Below are positions 41,476-49,567 of a DNA stretch of 64,000 bases, one piece after another. Position numbers and translations under genes: made by a program. The stretch is from Caldinitratiruptor microaerophilus. Lineage in GTDB: Bacteria; Bacillota; Sulfobacillia; Symbiobacteriales; ZC4RG38. The stretch's first letter is position 1, and the number at the start of each line of letters is the position of its first letter. Below the pieces are notes generated by a model that made no database searches, had not been told where the DNA came from, and worked only from the letters and a program-made list of their open reading frames with translations. Location: assembly GCF_025999835.1 (NCBI RefSeq), contig NZ_AP025628.1:806001-870000 (forward strand), read 5' to 3'.

Positions 41476-42168
41476 ATGATCGGGCCGGAACTGCCGCCAC
41501 TCACCCGAGCCGCCCTGGCCGCGATGATCGACCACACGCTCCTCCGCCCCGAGGCGACCCCCGACCAGGTGGAACGCCTGTGCACCGAGGCAGCTCACCA
41601 CGGCTTCGCCGCCGTCTGCGTCAACCCGGTCTTCGTCCCGCTGGCGGCGCGCCTTCTCGCCGGCACTCGCGTCAAGGTCGGCACCGTGGTCGACTTCCCC
41701 TTCGGTGCCGGCACGGCCGCCGACAAGGCACGGCAGGCCGAGGCCGCTCTCGCCGCCGGGGCGGTCGAGCTCGACATGGTCCAGCCCATCGGGCTCCTCA
41801 AGGGCGGCCACGACCGGGAGGTGGCCGAGCACCTGCGCGCCGTCATCGAGCCTGCGCACCGGGCGGGGGCCATCGTGAAGGTCATCCTGGAGACGGCGCT
41901 CCTCACCGACGAGGAGATCGACCGCTCCGCCCGGCTCGCCGCCGAGGCGGGGGCCGACTTCGTGAAGACGTCGACCGGCTTCGGGCCAGGCGGGGCCACC
42001 GAGGCTGCCGTCCGCCGCATGCGGGCCGCGGTCGGGCCGGGGGTGGGGGTCAAGGCCGCCGGCGGCATCCGGGACTACGAGACCGCCTGCCGGATGGTCG
42101 CCGCCGGCGCCAACCGGATCGGCACGAGTTCGGGAGTGGCGATCGTGAACGCCGCGCCCGTGGCGTAG
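41476..42168 (+). CDS. deoC: deoxyribose-phosphate aldolase
   Basis: This is a 230-residue DeoC that splits deoxyribose-5-phosphate to glyceraldehyde-3-phosphate and acetaldehyde. IDHTLLRPEAT near the N-terminus, VKVILETALLTDEE (proton-relay Lys region), FVKTSTGFGPGGAT with the Schiff-base Lys, and VGVKAAGGIRDYE are diagnostic. ATG 41476 follows GGGAGGGGATCG; the frame from 41359 runs through the promoter region. It is divergent from the nucleoside transporter and so joins deoxynucleoside uptake to catabolism. Confidence 0.95.
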   Translation: MIGPELPPLTRAALAAMIDHTLLRPEATPDQVERLCTEAAHHGFAAVCVNPVFVPLAARLLAGTRVKVGTVVDFPFGAGTAADKARQAEAALAAGAVELDMVQPIGLLKGGHDREVAEHLRAVIEPAHRAGAIVKVILETALLTDEEIDRSARLAAEAGADFVKTSTGFGPGGATEAAVRRMRAAVGPGVGVKAAGGIRDYETACRMVAAGANRIGTSSGVAIVNAAPVA

Positions 42169-42217
42169 GGCCCGGCGCTTGCCCGCCCGGGCGCCGTCCG
42201 TGGATACCGCGACCGAC

Positions 42218-42390
42218 CGGCCACGATCAGGTCGACCGGTTCGACGGCCTTGAGCGGCACCTCCTCGCCGAGGTCGCGGTAGTGCGAGAGGCTGGTCGCC
42301 TCCCGGTAGCGGCTTGGCGGGATGCGGTCCGGGGATAGCCGGACGAACCCGGCCCGGAGTCGGGGGGTGGGCATGCAGAGGGTCTCGGGG
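42218..42390 (-). pseudogene. 5-formyltetrahydrofolate cyclo-ligase-like fragment
   Basis: A minus-strand stretch reads LCMPTPRLRAGFVRLSPDRI, then SLSHYRDLGEEVPL and VEPVDLIVAG. This resembles the middle of the 5-FTHF cyclo-ligase-like family (PTPRLR-GF, then VDL-VVGS). The expected continuation GKGEGYSDLEYA is absent, and no N-terminal half is found upstream. It therefore looks like a gene remnant left between deoC and the acidic-tail protein. The match is by eye from family memory. Confidence 0.5.
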
Positions 42391-42446
42391 CGCGCACCGG
42401 GCGGAGGGGGGAGTCCTGCCCCAGCTTGGGGGTCGCCCCGGTCCGC

Positions 42447-43514
42447 CTACTTGATCCGGCGAATGTGGCGGCGCCCGTGGGGCCCCGGCGGGCCGTGCCG
42501 CCCGGGCGGGCGCTGCGGGAAGTCGTCGTCCTCGTCCTCGTCGTCCTCGTCGTAGTCGTCCAGGTCCAGGTCGTCGAGGGCATCGAGTTCCTCGAAGACG
42601 GAGTTCACGAACGCGCCGGCGAGGTAGGGCGGCACGATGGTCGCCTCGTAGTAGACGCCGGGCGGTGGGGCGGGCAGGCGGAGGTGCCGGTGGAAGCACT
42701 CGCCCAGCGCCCGGCCGACCGGGTCGCCGACGGCCGCCCACTTCTCCTCGACATAGTCGATCAGTTCCTGTGGCCCGACCACGACCACGGGCAGGAGCAG
42801 CACCACGGTCTGGAGGCTGTCCGGGTCGGCCTCGGCGTGCAGGCGCAAGGACCGCGGGACGGGCACCGCCGTCCCCGGCGGGCTGCCCTGCCGGACCTCG
42901 CGCAGCACCTGGGACTCGAGGAGCTCCGCCGCGTCCTCGGCGCGGTCCGGGTCGACGAACCGGTTTCCCGGAACGATGGCGATGCCCTCGGACCGCAGCC
43001 GCGACAGGGGGGTGAACGGCGGCAGGTCGGCGAGCGAGGCGCGCAGGGTCTCGCCCACCTCGGCCAGGAAAGCAGAGGGCAGGGTCCGCCCGAGCGGCCC
43101 CGGGTCCTGGTCCGGGCCGTACATCGTCAGGAACGCGATGAAGAAGGTCGAGGAAGCGGTCTTCTCTTCCGCCGGCGCCCGGGTGAGCAGCGGGACCTCG
43201 TCGCGGATGGCCCGCAGCGCGTCCGGGTCCTGCGCCACGTCGAGCGCCCAGGCGCCGTGGCCATCGGGGTCGTCCTTCCAGCCGGGGTGGCCGGCCAGCC
43301 ACTCGGCGAACCGCTGCGGGACGAACGGCACCCGGACGACGCGGTAGGGCCCGTCGTCACCGTACCGTGCCGCTTCTTCCTGCTCGATGAGGAAGTCGAG
43401 ATACGCGCGGAGATCCCCGCCGAAGACGCGCCGGTAATCGTCCCAGCGGTAATGGCACAGGGCCGTCAGGGCGTCCTTGCGCGCCACGCCGGGGTAGATG
43501 CCGTAAGTGACCAA
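42447..43514 (-). CDS. unrecognised protein with acidic C-terminal tail
   Basis: This is a 355-residue protein of unknown family. It begins MVTYGIYPGVARKDALTALC from TTG 43514, with AGGAGGG 6 bp upstream (better than the start at 43553). The body is globular (VVRVPFVPQRFAEWLAG, VVLLLPVVVVGPQELIDYV). It ends in a run of Asp/Glu (DLDLDDYDEDDEDEDDD) and a short basic tail rich in His, Arg, Pro and Gly. Acidic tails often serve as protein- or metal-binding flexible regions. It is divergent from the MaoC pair; no function is proposed. Confidence 0.7.
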   Translation of the reverse strand: MVTYGIYPGVARKDALTALCHYRWDDYRRVFGGDLRAYLDFLIEQEEAARYGDDGPYRVVRVPFVPQRFAEWLAGHPGWKDDPDGHGAWALDVAQDPDALRAIRDEVPLLTRAPAEEKTASSTFFIAFLTMYGPDQDPGPLGRTLPSAFLAEVGETLRASLADLPPFTPLSRLRSEGIAIVPGNRFVDPDRAEDAAELLESQVLREVRQGSPPGTAVPVPRSLRLHAEADPDSLQTVVLLLPVVVVGPQELIDYVEEKWAAVGDPVGRALGECFHRHLRLPAPPPGVYYEATIVPPYLAGAFVNSVFEELDALDDLDLDDYDEDDEDEDDDFPQRPPGRHGPPGPHGRRHIRRIK

Positions 43515-43654
43515 AGAGGGCCCTCCTGTCGTACCGCTTTGTGTCCGGTGCACCGTCGTCCTTCACCAATTTCCCGTCGGCCGCCGCATTCCTGCTGGTC
43601 GACCCATGCAGGAAGCCCGCACCTGCGCCCGAATTCCTCCGCAGAGGTGGTCGC

Positions 43655-44116
43655 ATGACGCTGAAGGAGCAGGTCGAAGCCATCGCTGCCGAATGGGTGG
43701 GCCGGACGACCGGTCCGGGGGAGCCGCTCGAGATCGAGCGGGGGGCGATCCGCCGCTACGCCGAGGCGATCGAGGACGACAACCCGCTCTACCGGGACCC
43801 CGAATTGGCCGCCGCGTCGATCCACGGCGGCATCCCCATGCCGCCCGGTTTCCTCATCACGGCCATGCGCTCCGGGGGCGAGCGGGACTTCCAGATCCCC
43901 TTGCCGGTGAGCCGGCGGATCCGCGGGGAGGACGAGCTCGAGTTCCTGCGGCCGGTCGTGGCCGGGGACACGCTGACGGCCCAGACGCGCATCACCGGGA
44001 TCGAGGCGAAGGAGGGCAAGAGCGGCTTCTTCGTCGTCATCCAGACGGAAACCACGTACTACAACCAGCGCGGCGAGGCCGTCCTCATCAACCGGGCGAA
44101 GGTCATCAAGCGCTGA
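43655..44116 (+). CDS. FAS1-like/MaoC N-terminal dehydratase subunit
   Basis: This is a 153-residue hot-dog-fold protein. IRRYAEAIEDDNPLYRD and PPGFLITAMRSGG are the substrate-site segments of the FAS1-like dehydratase family, and TYYNQRGEAV is near the end. Such subunits pair with a MaoC-type partner, here 20 bp downstream, to hydrate or dehydrate 3-hydroxyacyl thioesters, as in HadA-HadB-type enzymes. ATG 43655 is used, with AGAGGTGG upstream; the frame from 43541 begins in the promoter region. Confidence 0.85.
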   Translation: MTLKEQVEAIAAEWVGRTTGPGEPLEIERGAIRRYAEAIEDDNPLYRDPELAAASIHGGIPMPPGFLITAMRSGGERDFQIPLPVSRRIRGEDELEFLRPVVAGDTLTAQTRITGIEAKEGKSGFFVVIQTETTYYNQRGEAVLINRAKVIKR

Positions 44117-44135
44117 CGGGCGGGCAGGTGCGACG

Positions 44136-44615
44136 GTGAAGATGCTCACGCAACGCTACGTCGAGGACGTCGCGGTGGGGACGGCCCTCGGCCCGATCGA
44201 GTTCGGGCCGGTGACCACCCGCCACCTGGTGCAGTGGGCCGCTGCCGCCAACGACTTCTACGAGATCCACTACGACAAGGCGTACGCCCTTGCCCAGGGG
44301 CTGCCGGACGTGGTGGTGCACGGACCGCTCAAGCTCGCCCTGATGGGCCGCCTCCTCATGGGGTGGGTGGGTCCGCAGGGGTGGATCCGCCGCCTGACCT
44401 GCCGCTACCTCGGCTTCGACGTCCCCGGCACGGTCCTGCGCTGCACCGGGACGGTGACGGCCGTGCGGCCGGAGTCGGGGGAGGTCGACGTCGAACTGGA
44501 GCTGACGAACAGCGACGGTGCCCGCACCGCGGCGGGGACCGCGACCGTGCGGCTGCCGCGTCGGGGCCAGGGAGGCCGCGCACCGGTGCCGGGTGACGAC
44601 TCGGACGCGCCTTGA
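44136..44615 (+). CDS. MaoC-family dehydratase subunit
   Basis: This is a 159-residue hot-dog protein. WAAAANDFYEIHYDKAYA contains the catalytic Asp-x4-His hydratase motif and VVHGPLKLALMGRLL follows. It probably forms the active half of a heterodimeric (R)-3-hydroxyacyl thioester dehydratase with the preceding gene. The GTG at 44136 gives the full-length start; ATG 44142 is also possible. The hydrophilic tail is not conserved-looking. Confidence 0.87.
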   Translation: MKMLTQRYVEDVAVGTALGPIEFGPVTTRHLVQWAAAANDFYEIHYDKAYALAQGLPDVVVHGPLKLALMGRLLMGWVGPQGWIRRLTCRYLGFDVPGTVLRCTGTVTAVRPESGEVDVELELTNSDGARTAAGTATVRLPRRGQGGRAPVPGDDSDAP

Positions 44616-44711
44616 TCCGGCCCATCACCCGGCGCTGGTCCCTGCGGCGCGGGCGCAGTGGAACGGATGTGCACCACCCGTGATGCCCAGTCTTCCTCAG
44701 GGGGTTCAAGG

Positions 44712-44963
44712 ATGGAGCAAACCTCACAGCCACGCTCGACCACCGCGCCCCGGCCGCACGCCCCGTCGCAGGCAACAGCGCCGTCCCTTTCCGCCCTGGC
44801 GGATGCCCCCAACGAGCACCGCCACCGCCGCCGGCGGCACCGCCCCGCCTGGCGGCGGCTGTGGGACCGGATGCGGCAGTGGCGGCAGTGGCCGCTCTTC
44901 TTCCTCGCCGTGGGGGTGGCCGTGGCGGTGGGCGCTCTCGTCGCGGTGATCAGCCGGCTATGA
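44712..44963 (+). CDS. small tail-anchored membrane protein
   Basis: This is an 83-residue protein from ATG 44712. It has a Ser/Thr/Pro-rich N-terminus, a strongly basic middle (HRHRRRRHRPAWRRLWDRMR) and one C-terminal hydrophobic segment (LFFLAVGVAVAVGALVAVI). No family is recognised. The basic cytoplasmic region next to a single anchor could bind nucleic acid or acidic lipid, but this is speculation. The start is uncertain (ATG 44658 is an alternative). Confidence 0.5.
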   Translation: MEQTSQPRSTTAPRPHAPSQATAPSLSALADAPNEHRHRRRRHRPAWRRLWDRMRQWRQWPLFFLAVGVAVAVGALVAVISRL

Positions 44964-45403
44964 CCGCCACGTCACCCAGCGCCGTTTCCGGAGTCGGTCC
45001 AAGGAAGGACTCCGGGGAGATCATGAAGAAGAGAAACGTCGAAAGAGAGAACACCTGGGGACGGCCTGTCCGGCGGGATTCCCGAATGGGCGTCCGGGCT
45101 CCAGTCCACAGCAGGGATAGAAAGCCTCTATTTGCACTTCCTGAAATTACGCGGTAGACTCAAGTTGAGCGTTAACTGTTTAGTAAAGGACTTATGCCAT
45201 CATGAGGCGGGCATGACTTGTCGCCCGGGGCGTGACCGGACCGGAGACGGGGTGGGGGTCGGCACGCCCGAGAGGGCCTGAGAGAAATACGGGTCAACCG
45301 CGCCCCTGTGACCGCAGTCGCGGACCTGGGGCGTGTTCGTTACGGACGGTTTGCAGGGGAAGTCCTGGGTAGGGCAGGGCTGGCAAGTGGGGGGAAACGG
45401 CCC
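44964..45403. other. intergenic region with AT-rich promoter-like island
   Basis: No gene was recognised in this 440-bp gap. Bases 45118-45200 are clearly AT-richer than the surroundings and contain the palindromes CTCAAGTTGAG and GTTAAC, as expected for a promoter or operator region. GC-rich inverted segments follow at 45203-45240. No known riboswitch was recognised. Confidence 0.4.
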
Positions 45404-45589
45404 GTGGCCGAAAAGTGGGAGAATCTTTGGAAAGAGGCGGAGCGAGCCATGGACCAAGGGGTGACCGCCTGGGCGGATGCCCTGATCGAGCGGGCCGTCG
45501 AGCTGATGCCCGAGGACCATCCGATCAAGAGGTTGCGGAACGGAAAGCCTTCCAGGCACGCACAGCCGTCCGAACGTCCTCGGGCGTGA
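45404..45589 (+). CDS. possible small protein opposite the XRE regulator end
   Basis: This is a 61-residue frame from GTG 45404 behind GGGGGGAAACGG. It reads MAEKWENLWKEAERAMDQG and then an amphipathic helix (WADALIERAVELMPEDHP) that looks coding. The last 65 bases overlap the 3' end of the XRE gene on the other strand. No homologue is recognised. It may be a genuine small helical protein. Confidence 0.35.
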   Translation: MAEKWENLWKEAERAMDQGVTAWADALIERAVELMPEDHPIKRLRNGKPSRHAQPSERPRA

Positions 45590-45860
45590 GGCCGTCCGCG
45601 ATCAGGTCGAGCAGGAGGTCCTCCCAGTCGTCGGTGAGGGTGCGGCGGCGGACAGGATCGTCCGTGTTCCCGAGCAGGTAATCAATGGTGACCCCGTAGA
45701 TCGCGGCGAGGCGGCGCAGCATCTCGTAGCTGGCCTCGGTCACATCCCGTTCGTAGTTGTCGATGGTCTGGCGACTGACGTTCAGCGCGCTGGCCACGTC
45801 TTGCTGCGTGAGTCCCTTGCTCTTGCGCAACGCACGGAGTCGAGCCCCAGTGCTCTTCAA
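45525..45860 (-). CDS. XRE-family helix-turn-helix regulator
   Basis: This is a 111-residue regulator. LRALRKSKGLTQQDVASALN through VSRQTIDNYERDV is a canonical HTH_3/XRE domain (residues 7-60), followed by AIYGVTIDYLLGNTDDPVRR and a helical C-terminus. TTG 45860 is chosen because GGGAGGTG lies 10 bp before it; the longer frame upstream has no coding character. It may control the exopolysaccharide genes that start 650 bp away in the opposite direction, which is inference from position. Confidence 0.85.
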   Translation of the reverse strand: MKSTGARLRALRKSKGLTQQDVASALNVSRQTIDNYERDVTEASYEMLRRLAAIYGVTIDYLLGNTDDPVRRRTLTDDWEDLLLDLIADGLTPEDVRTAVRAWKAFRSATS

Positions 45861-46082
45861 ATCGAAGCCCCACCTCCCGCCCCCTGGCGTAGAATACCTC
45901 GAAGCCGCGTGATGCACCTTCCAATCTGCCCTCGCCGCAAAGAATCCACGACATGGGCCTTGAAGCGCTCGGATCCGTTGCGCCATAATTATCGTTGTCG
46001 TGCAAGGAAAATGGGCTATGGCATTCCGTACGCTCGGAAAGCTTGACTCGCACCATCGCATTTCCATGGAGGAGAGCCGCAT

Positions 46083-46446
46083 GACCGCGATCTGTAAGGC
46101 CGTGATCCCGGGGTGGTGGGACTCGGAACCTTCCTTCGTTCGACCAAGGCCCACCCGGAAGAGATGCCGCCCATCGATCACCGCTCCTTCGGCCGCGTCC
46201 CCGAGCTGGAGCGGCACCGAGAAGACTTGCGCAGGGCGGATCTGATCGAGCGAATCCGCAGCATCCCCGACCTGGCTGACATCCAACTTCGTTCGCCAGA
46301 AGGTGCCCCTGAGACCGGGGCACGCGAACCACGAGGCCCGCCACCTGCGTGCGGGCGAGCCGCTCGGTGACGTGCTCTCCCTGGTCGAGTGGCCCGCGCG
46401 GCGGACCTGCGGCCAGCCCTGCCGAACCACCTGCGCGATCTCGTGA
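46083..46446 (+). pseudogene. frameshifted gene remnant
   Basis: Coding-like sequence continues across three frames: MTAICKAVIPG, then GTFLRSTKAHPEEMPPIDHR with SFGRVPELERHREDLRRADL and IERIRSIPDLADI in a second frame, then FVRQKVPLRP and EARHLRAGEPLGDVLSLVEW in a third, ending at TGA 46446. High GC at the third position of each segment supports former coding. No family is recognised. It lies in the 650-bp gap before the exopolysaccharide genes. Confidence 0.35.
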
Positions 46447-46509
46447 GCGGGACCGGCTCTGCCGGTGCCCGGGCCGGCGAGCGGTCTGTGGCAGGAGGGT
46501 GGGGCAGCG

Positions 46510-47226
46510 ATGATCGACCTGCACGCGCACGTCCTCCCCGGTCTGGACGACGGCCCTGCGGACAGCGCCGGGGCTCTGGATCTCCTCGAAGCCATGGTGC
46601 GGGACGGGACGAGCACGGTGGTCGCCTCTCCCCACGGGGTGGGCAGCCGCTACGGCGTCTCCGGTCCACAGGTTCTGGAGGCGGTCCGGAAGCTCCAGGA
46701 CGCTGCTCGGGCAGCCGGCCTCAAGGTCCGCATCCTACCGGGCATGGAACTGCCGCTACGGGCGGACCTCGTCCGCCTCTTGCGCCGGGGCGATGCCCTG
46801 AGCATCGCCGGAACCCGGTACGTTTGCGTAGAGTTGCCCCACCAGGACTTGCCCTGGTTCACTGAGCGGGCTCTCTTCGAGCTCGCGGTGGCGGGGTACG
46901 TGCCGGTGATCAACCATCCGGAGCGGAACCGGGCCATTCAGGAGCGCCCGGACCGGCTCGCCCGTATGGCCGAGCGGGGCGTGCTGGCCATGCTGAGCGC
47001 CGGCAGTCTGCTGGGCGACTTCGGGCGCACCGCCCAGCGGCTGGCCGAGCGCTTCCTCAAGGAAGGATCGGCCACCCTGGTGGCGAGCGATGCCCACGGG
47101 CTCCGCACCCGTCCTCCCGCCCTCGCCGCGGCACTGGAACGGGCTGCCGCCCTGGGCAAGACGGACCAACTCGCCGAGATGGAGATCCTCCAGGAACTGG
47201 CCTCGACCGGGCTGACGGCCCGTTGA
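46510..47226 (+). CDS. PHP-type tyrosine-protein phosphatase (CpsB/YwqE-like)
   Basis: This is a 238-residue PHP-domain phosphatase. MIDLHAHVLPGLDDGP provides the HxH metal ligands at residues 4-6, ASPHG a further His, ILPGMELPL the Glu, INHPERN and ASDAHGL the final metal ligands. These enzymes dephosphorylate the BY-kinase that controls polysaccharide assembly; the kinase is encoded 1.6 kb downstream. ATG 46510 follows AGGAGGG. Confidence 0.92.
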   Translation: MIDLHAHVLPGLDDGPADSAGALDLLEAMVRDGTSTVVASPHGVGSRYGVSGPQVLEAVRKLQDAARAAGLKVRILPGMELPLRADLVRLLRRGDALSIAGTRYVCVELPHQDLPWFTERALFELAVAGYVPVINHPERNRAIQERPDRLARMAERGVLAMLSAGSLLGDFGRTAQRLAERFLKEGSATLVASDAHGLRTRPPALAAALERAAALGKTDQLAEMEILQELASTGLTAR

Positions 47227-47254
47227 GACGGTGGAGATCCACGGAGGTGAGGCC

Positions 47255-47926
47255 ATGCGCCGACGGCATCTTCTTGCGGTTGCCCTGATCACCAGCGTCT
47301 TGCTGGCGGCAACACCGGCAAGTTCCCTCACGGGCGTGTACGGTGGCGGGGGAACGAGCGCGCCTCCGCCCAAGCCGGTTCCCCTGCCGCCGCATCTCCA
47401 ACCCACGCCGGTCACTTCCCCGCCGGCGGACGTGCCTGCGGACCACTGGGCCTCGAGTGCGATCAACCAGCTCCGAACCGCGGGGCTCATGATCGGTGAT
47501 CCGGACGGCAACTTCCGCCCCGACGCCCAGGTATCGACGGCCGAGACGGTCATGGTGTTCCTCCGGCTCCTGGGCTTCAGTCCCAAGGTGGGAGTCGACG
47601 GACAGCACTGGGCTGATCCGGCCCTCGAGCTGGCAAGGTCCGTCGGTTGGATCGGCGAGAACCAGGCCAAGCGGCCGGACGACGGGATGGACCGGGTGGG
47701 CGTGGCGTTGGTGCTCGCCAGGGCCCTGAAAATTGAGCCCGTATCCGGAAGCCCACCGTGGTCGGACGTCAGTGGGCTGCCCCCGGACGCCCTGGGCTAC
47801 CTGGTGGCCCTCTATCAGAAGGGGCTATTCATGGGTTACCCCGACGGCACGTTCCGGCCGGACCGTGTCGTGACTCGGGCAGAAATCGCCGTCCTGGTGT
47901 CCCGCATCCTGGCAGGGATCCGATAG
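47255..47926 (+). CDS. exported S-layer-homology (SLH) domain protein
   Basis: This is a 223-residue secreted protein. A signal peptide (residues 1-25, ending near AATPASS) and a Pro-rich linker lead into SLH motifs: DVPADHWASSAINQLRTAG with DPDGNFRPDAQVSTAETVM, a middle weak repeat, and the last SDVSGLPPDALGYLVALYQK with YPDGTFRPDRVVTRAEIAV. SLH domains bind pyruvylated secondary cell-wall polymers. No other domain is present, so it may be a small anchor or adaptor for the polysaccharide made by the surrounding genes. ATG 47255 follows GGAGGTGAG. Confidence 0.9.
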   Translation: MRRRHLLAVALITSVLLAATPASSLTGVYGGGGTSAPPPKPVPLPPHLQPTPVTSPPADVPADHWASSAINQLRTAGLMIGDPDGNFRPDAQVSTAETVMVFLRLLGFSPKVGVDGQHWADPALELARSVGWIGENQAKRPDDGMDRVGVALVLARALKIEPVSGSPPWSDVSGLPPDALGYLVALYQKGLFMGYPDGTFRPDRVVTRAEIAVLVSRILAGIR

Positions 47927-48065
47927 ACTTCGCAGGGACGAGCACCGGCTTCCGCTTGGCATGACCGCTCAGGGCGGGTCGGGCGGCGAGCCGCCGCCCG
48001 ACCCGCCCTTACCATCCCCTGATCCTGGCGGGAAGGTCCTGGCGGAGAGAGCGGGAGGGAGTGGA

Positions 48066-48872
48066 ATGACCATGGAGGATGAGGAGGTCGACCTCCTGGA
48101 GCTACTGGCCATCGTCCGGCGGCGCCTGTGGATCCTCCTGGTCGTGCCCGTGGTGGCCGCACTCACGGCGGCCGGGGTGAGCCTGTACGTGCTTGAGCCC
48201 GTCTACGAGGCGTCGACCACTCTCTGGGTCGTCAAGAAGGAATCGGGCGCCATCGATTACCAGACACTGCTCCTGTACCGCAACCTCACCAAGACGTACG
48301 GTGAGGTAGCCAAGAGCCGCCGGGTGCTGGAACTGGCGGCGGCCAGGCTGGGGGGCACCCTGACGGCCGACCGGTTGCAGAGGGCCGTCCGGGTCGCCCC
48401 GGTACGGGACACGGAGATTCTGCAGATCGCCGTGCAGGACACCGATCCCCGACGTGCCGCCGACGCCGCCAACGCCATCGCCGCCGCCTTCGTCGAAGAG
48501 ATCCAGCGGTTCATTCGCCTGGACAACGTGGGGACCGTCGACCCGGCCGAGGTACCCCGGACGCCCGTCAGGCCCAAGCCCCTTCTGAACACCGCCCTGG
48601 CCCTGGTGCTCGGGGTGATGGTGGCCCTGGGTCTCATCTTCGTGGTGGAACTGGCCGACACGCGCCTCCGAACGCCGGAGGATGTGGAGCGGCGCCTGGC
48701 GCTCCCCGTTCTCGGGGTCATCCCGATCATCGAACCGGTGGGCGCTCAGGTGCCGCCCGTGACCGGCCGTCCCGAAACCACCGGCGTGCCGGCTGCGGTG
48801 TATCGCTCCCGCCGCAGCGGGCAGCGGAGCGCCGCGGCGGCCATCAGCGGGTCTGGGGGGGAGGAGCCGTGA
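48066..48872 (+). CDS. Wzz/CpsC-type polysaccharide co-polymerase and kinase modulator
   Basis: This is a 268-residue membrane protein. VDLLELLAIVRRRLWILLVVP is the first transmembrane segment of the Wzz family, with the second near 180-200 (TALALVLGVMVALGLIFVVEL) preceded by the RPKPLLN proline motif. The C-terminal cytoplasmic part interacts with and activates the BY-kinase. ATG 48066 follows GGGAGGGAG. It overlaps the kinase gene by 4 bp, the standard CpsC-CpsD arrangement. Confidence 0.92.
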   Translation: MTMEDEEVDLLELLAIVRRRLWILLVVPVVAALTAAGVSLYVLEPVYEASTTLWVVKKESGAIDYQTLLLYRNLTKTYGEVAKSRRVLELAAARLGGTLTADRLQRAVRVAPVRDTEILQIAVQDTDPRRAADAANAIAAAFVEEIQRFIRLDNVGTVDPAEVPRTPVRPKPLLNTALALVLGVMVALGLIFVVELADTRLRTPEDVERRLALPVLGVIPIIEPVGAQVPPVTGRPETTGVPAAVYRSRRSGQRSAAAAISGSGGEEP

Positions 48873-49567
48873 GCGACGGGCTCGACCCCAAGCTCGTGAC
48901 CGTCCTGGCGCGAAGGTCGCCGGCCGCCGAGGCCTTCCGTGTCCTGCGCACCAACCTCCAGTTCATGGGCCTCGACCGGCCTCTTGCGAGTCTCGTGATC
49001 ACCAGTGCAGGGCCCGAGGAGGGCAAGACCCTCACAGCAGCCAACCTGGCGGTCGCGTTCGCCCAGTCCGGGCAGCGCGTCGTGCTGGTGGACGCCGACC
49101 TCCGCCGTCCCATGGTGCACCGCACCTTCGGCCTGTCGCACGGGCTCTGGAGAGGCCTCACATCCGTCCTGACCAGTGCCGCCGACCTCGGGTCGGTGCT
49201 CGCGCAGACTCCAGTGGAAGGTCTCCGGGTCCTGCCAAGTGGACCGATCCCGCCCAACCCGGCCGAGATGCTCGGCTCCCAGCGCATGCGCCACCTCATG
49301 GCGGCGCTGCTCGAGCAATTCGACTTGGTCGTGTACGATACGCCTCCCGTGTTGGCGGTAGCGGACGCCCCCATCCTAGCGGCGGTCTCGGACGGAACCC
49401 TTCTGGTCGTCCGGGCCAACAAGGTGAGCCATCCGCTGGCCCGCCGGGCTCACGAAGCCCTGAGCGCCGTGAAGGCGCGTGTGCTGGGTGTCGTCCTGGA
49501 CGGGGTGCCGGGCCGGGCACGGAGCGGTTACTATGACTACCATTACTACGGCGCACGTAAGAGGTAG
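48869..49567 (+). CDS. CpsD/CapB-type bacterial tyrosine kinase
   Basis: This is a 232-residue BY-kinase. Walker A is SAGPEEGKT, Walker A' VVLVDADLRRP and Walker B VVYDTPP. The C-terminal tyrosine cluster GYYDYHYYG (about 221-229) is the autophosphorylation site. With the Wzz partner and PHP phosphatase it makes a phosphorylation switch for exopolysaccharide chain length and export. Its 3' end overlaps the convergent O-antigen-ligase-like gene by 22 bp. Confidence 0.94.
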   Translation: MSDGLDPKLVTVLARRSPAAEAFRVLRTNLQFMGLDRPLASLVITSAGPEEGKTLTAANLAVAFAQSGQRVVLVDADLRRPMVHRTFGLSHGLWRGLTSVLTSAADLGSVLAQTPVEGLRVLPSGPIPPNPAEMLGSQRMRHLMAALLEQFDLVVYDTPPVLAVADAPILAAVSDGTLLVVRANKVSHPLARRAHEALSAVKARVLGVVLDGVPGRARSGYYDYHYYGARKR

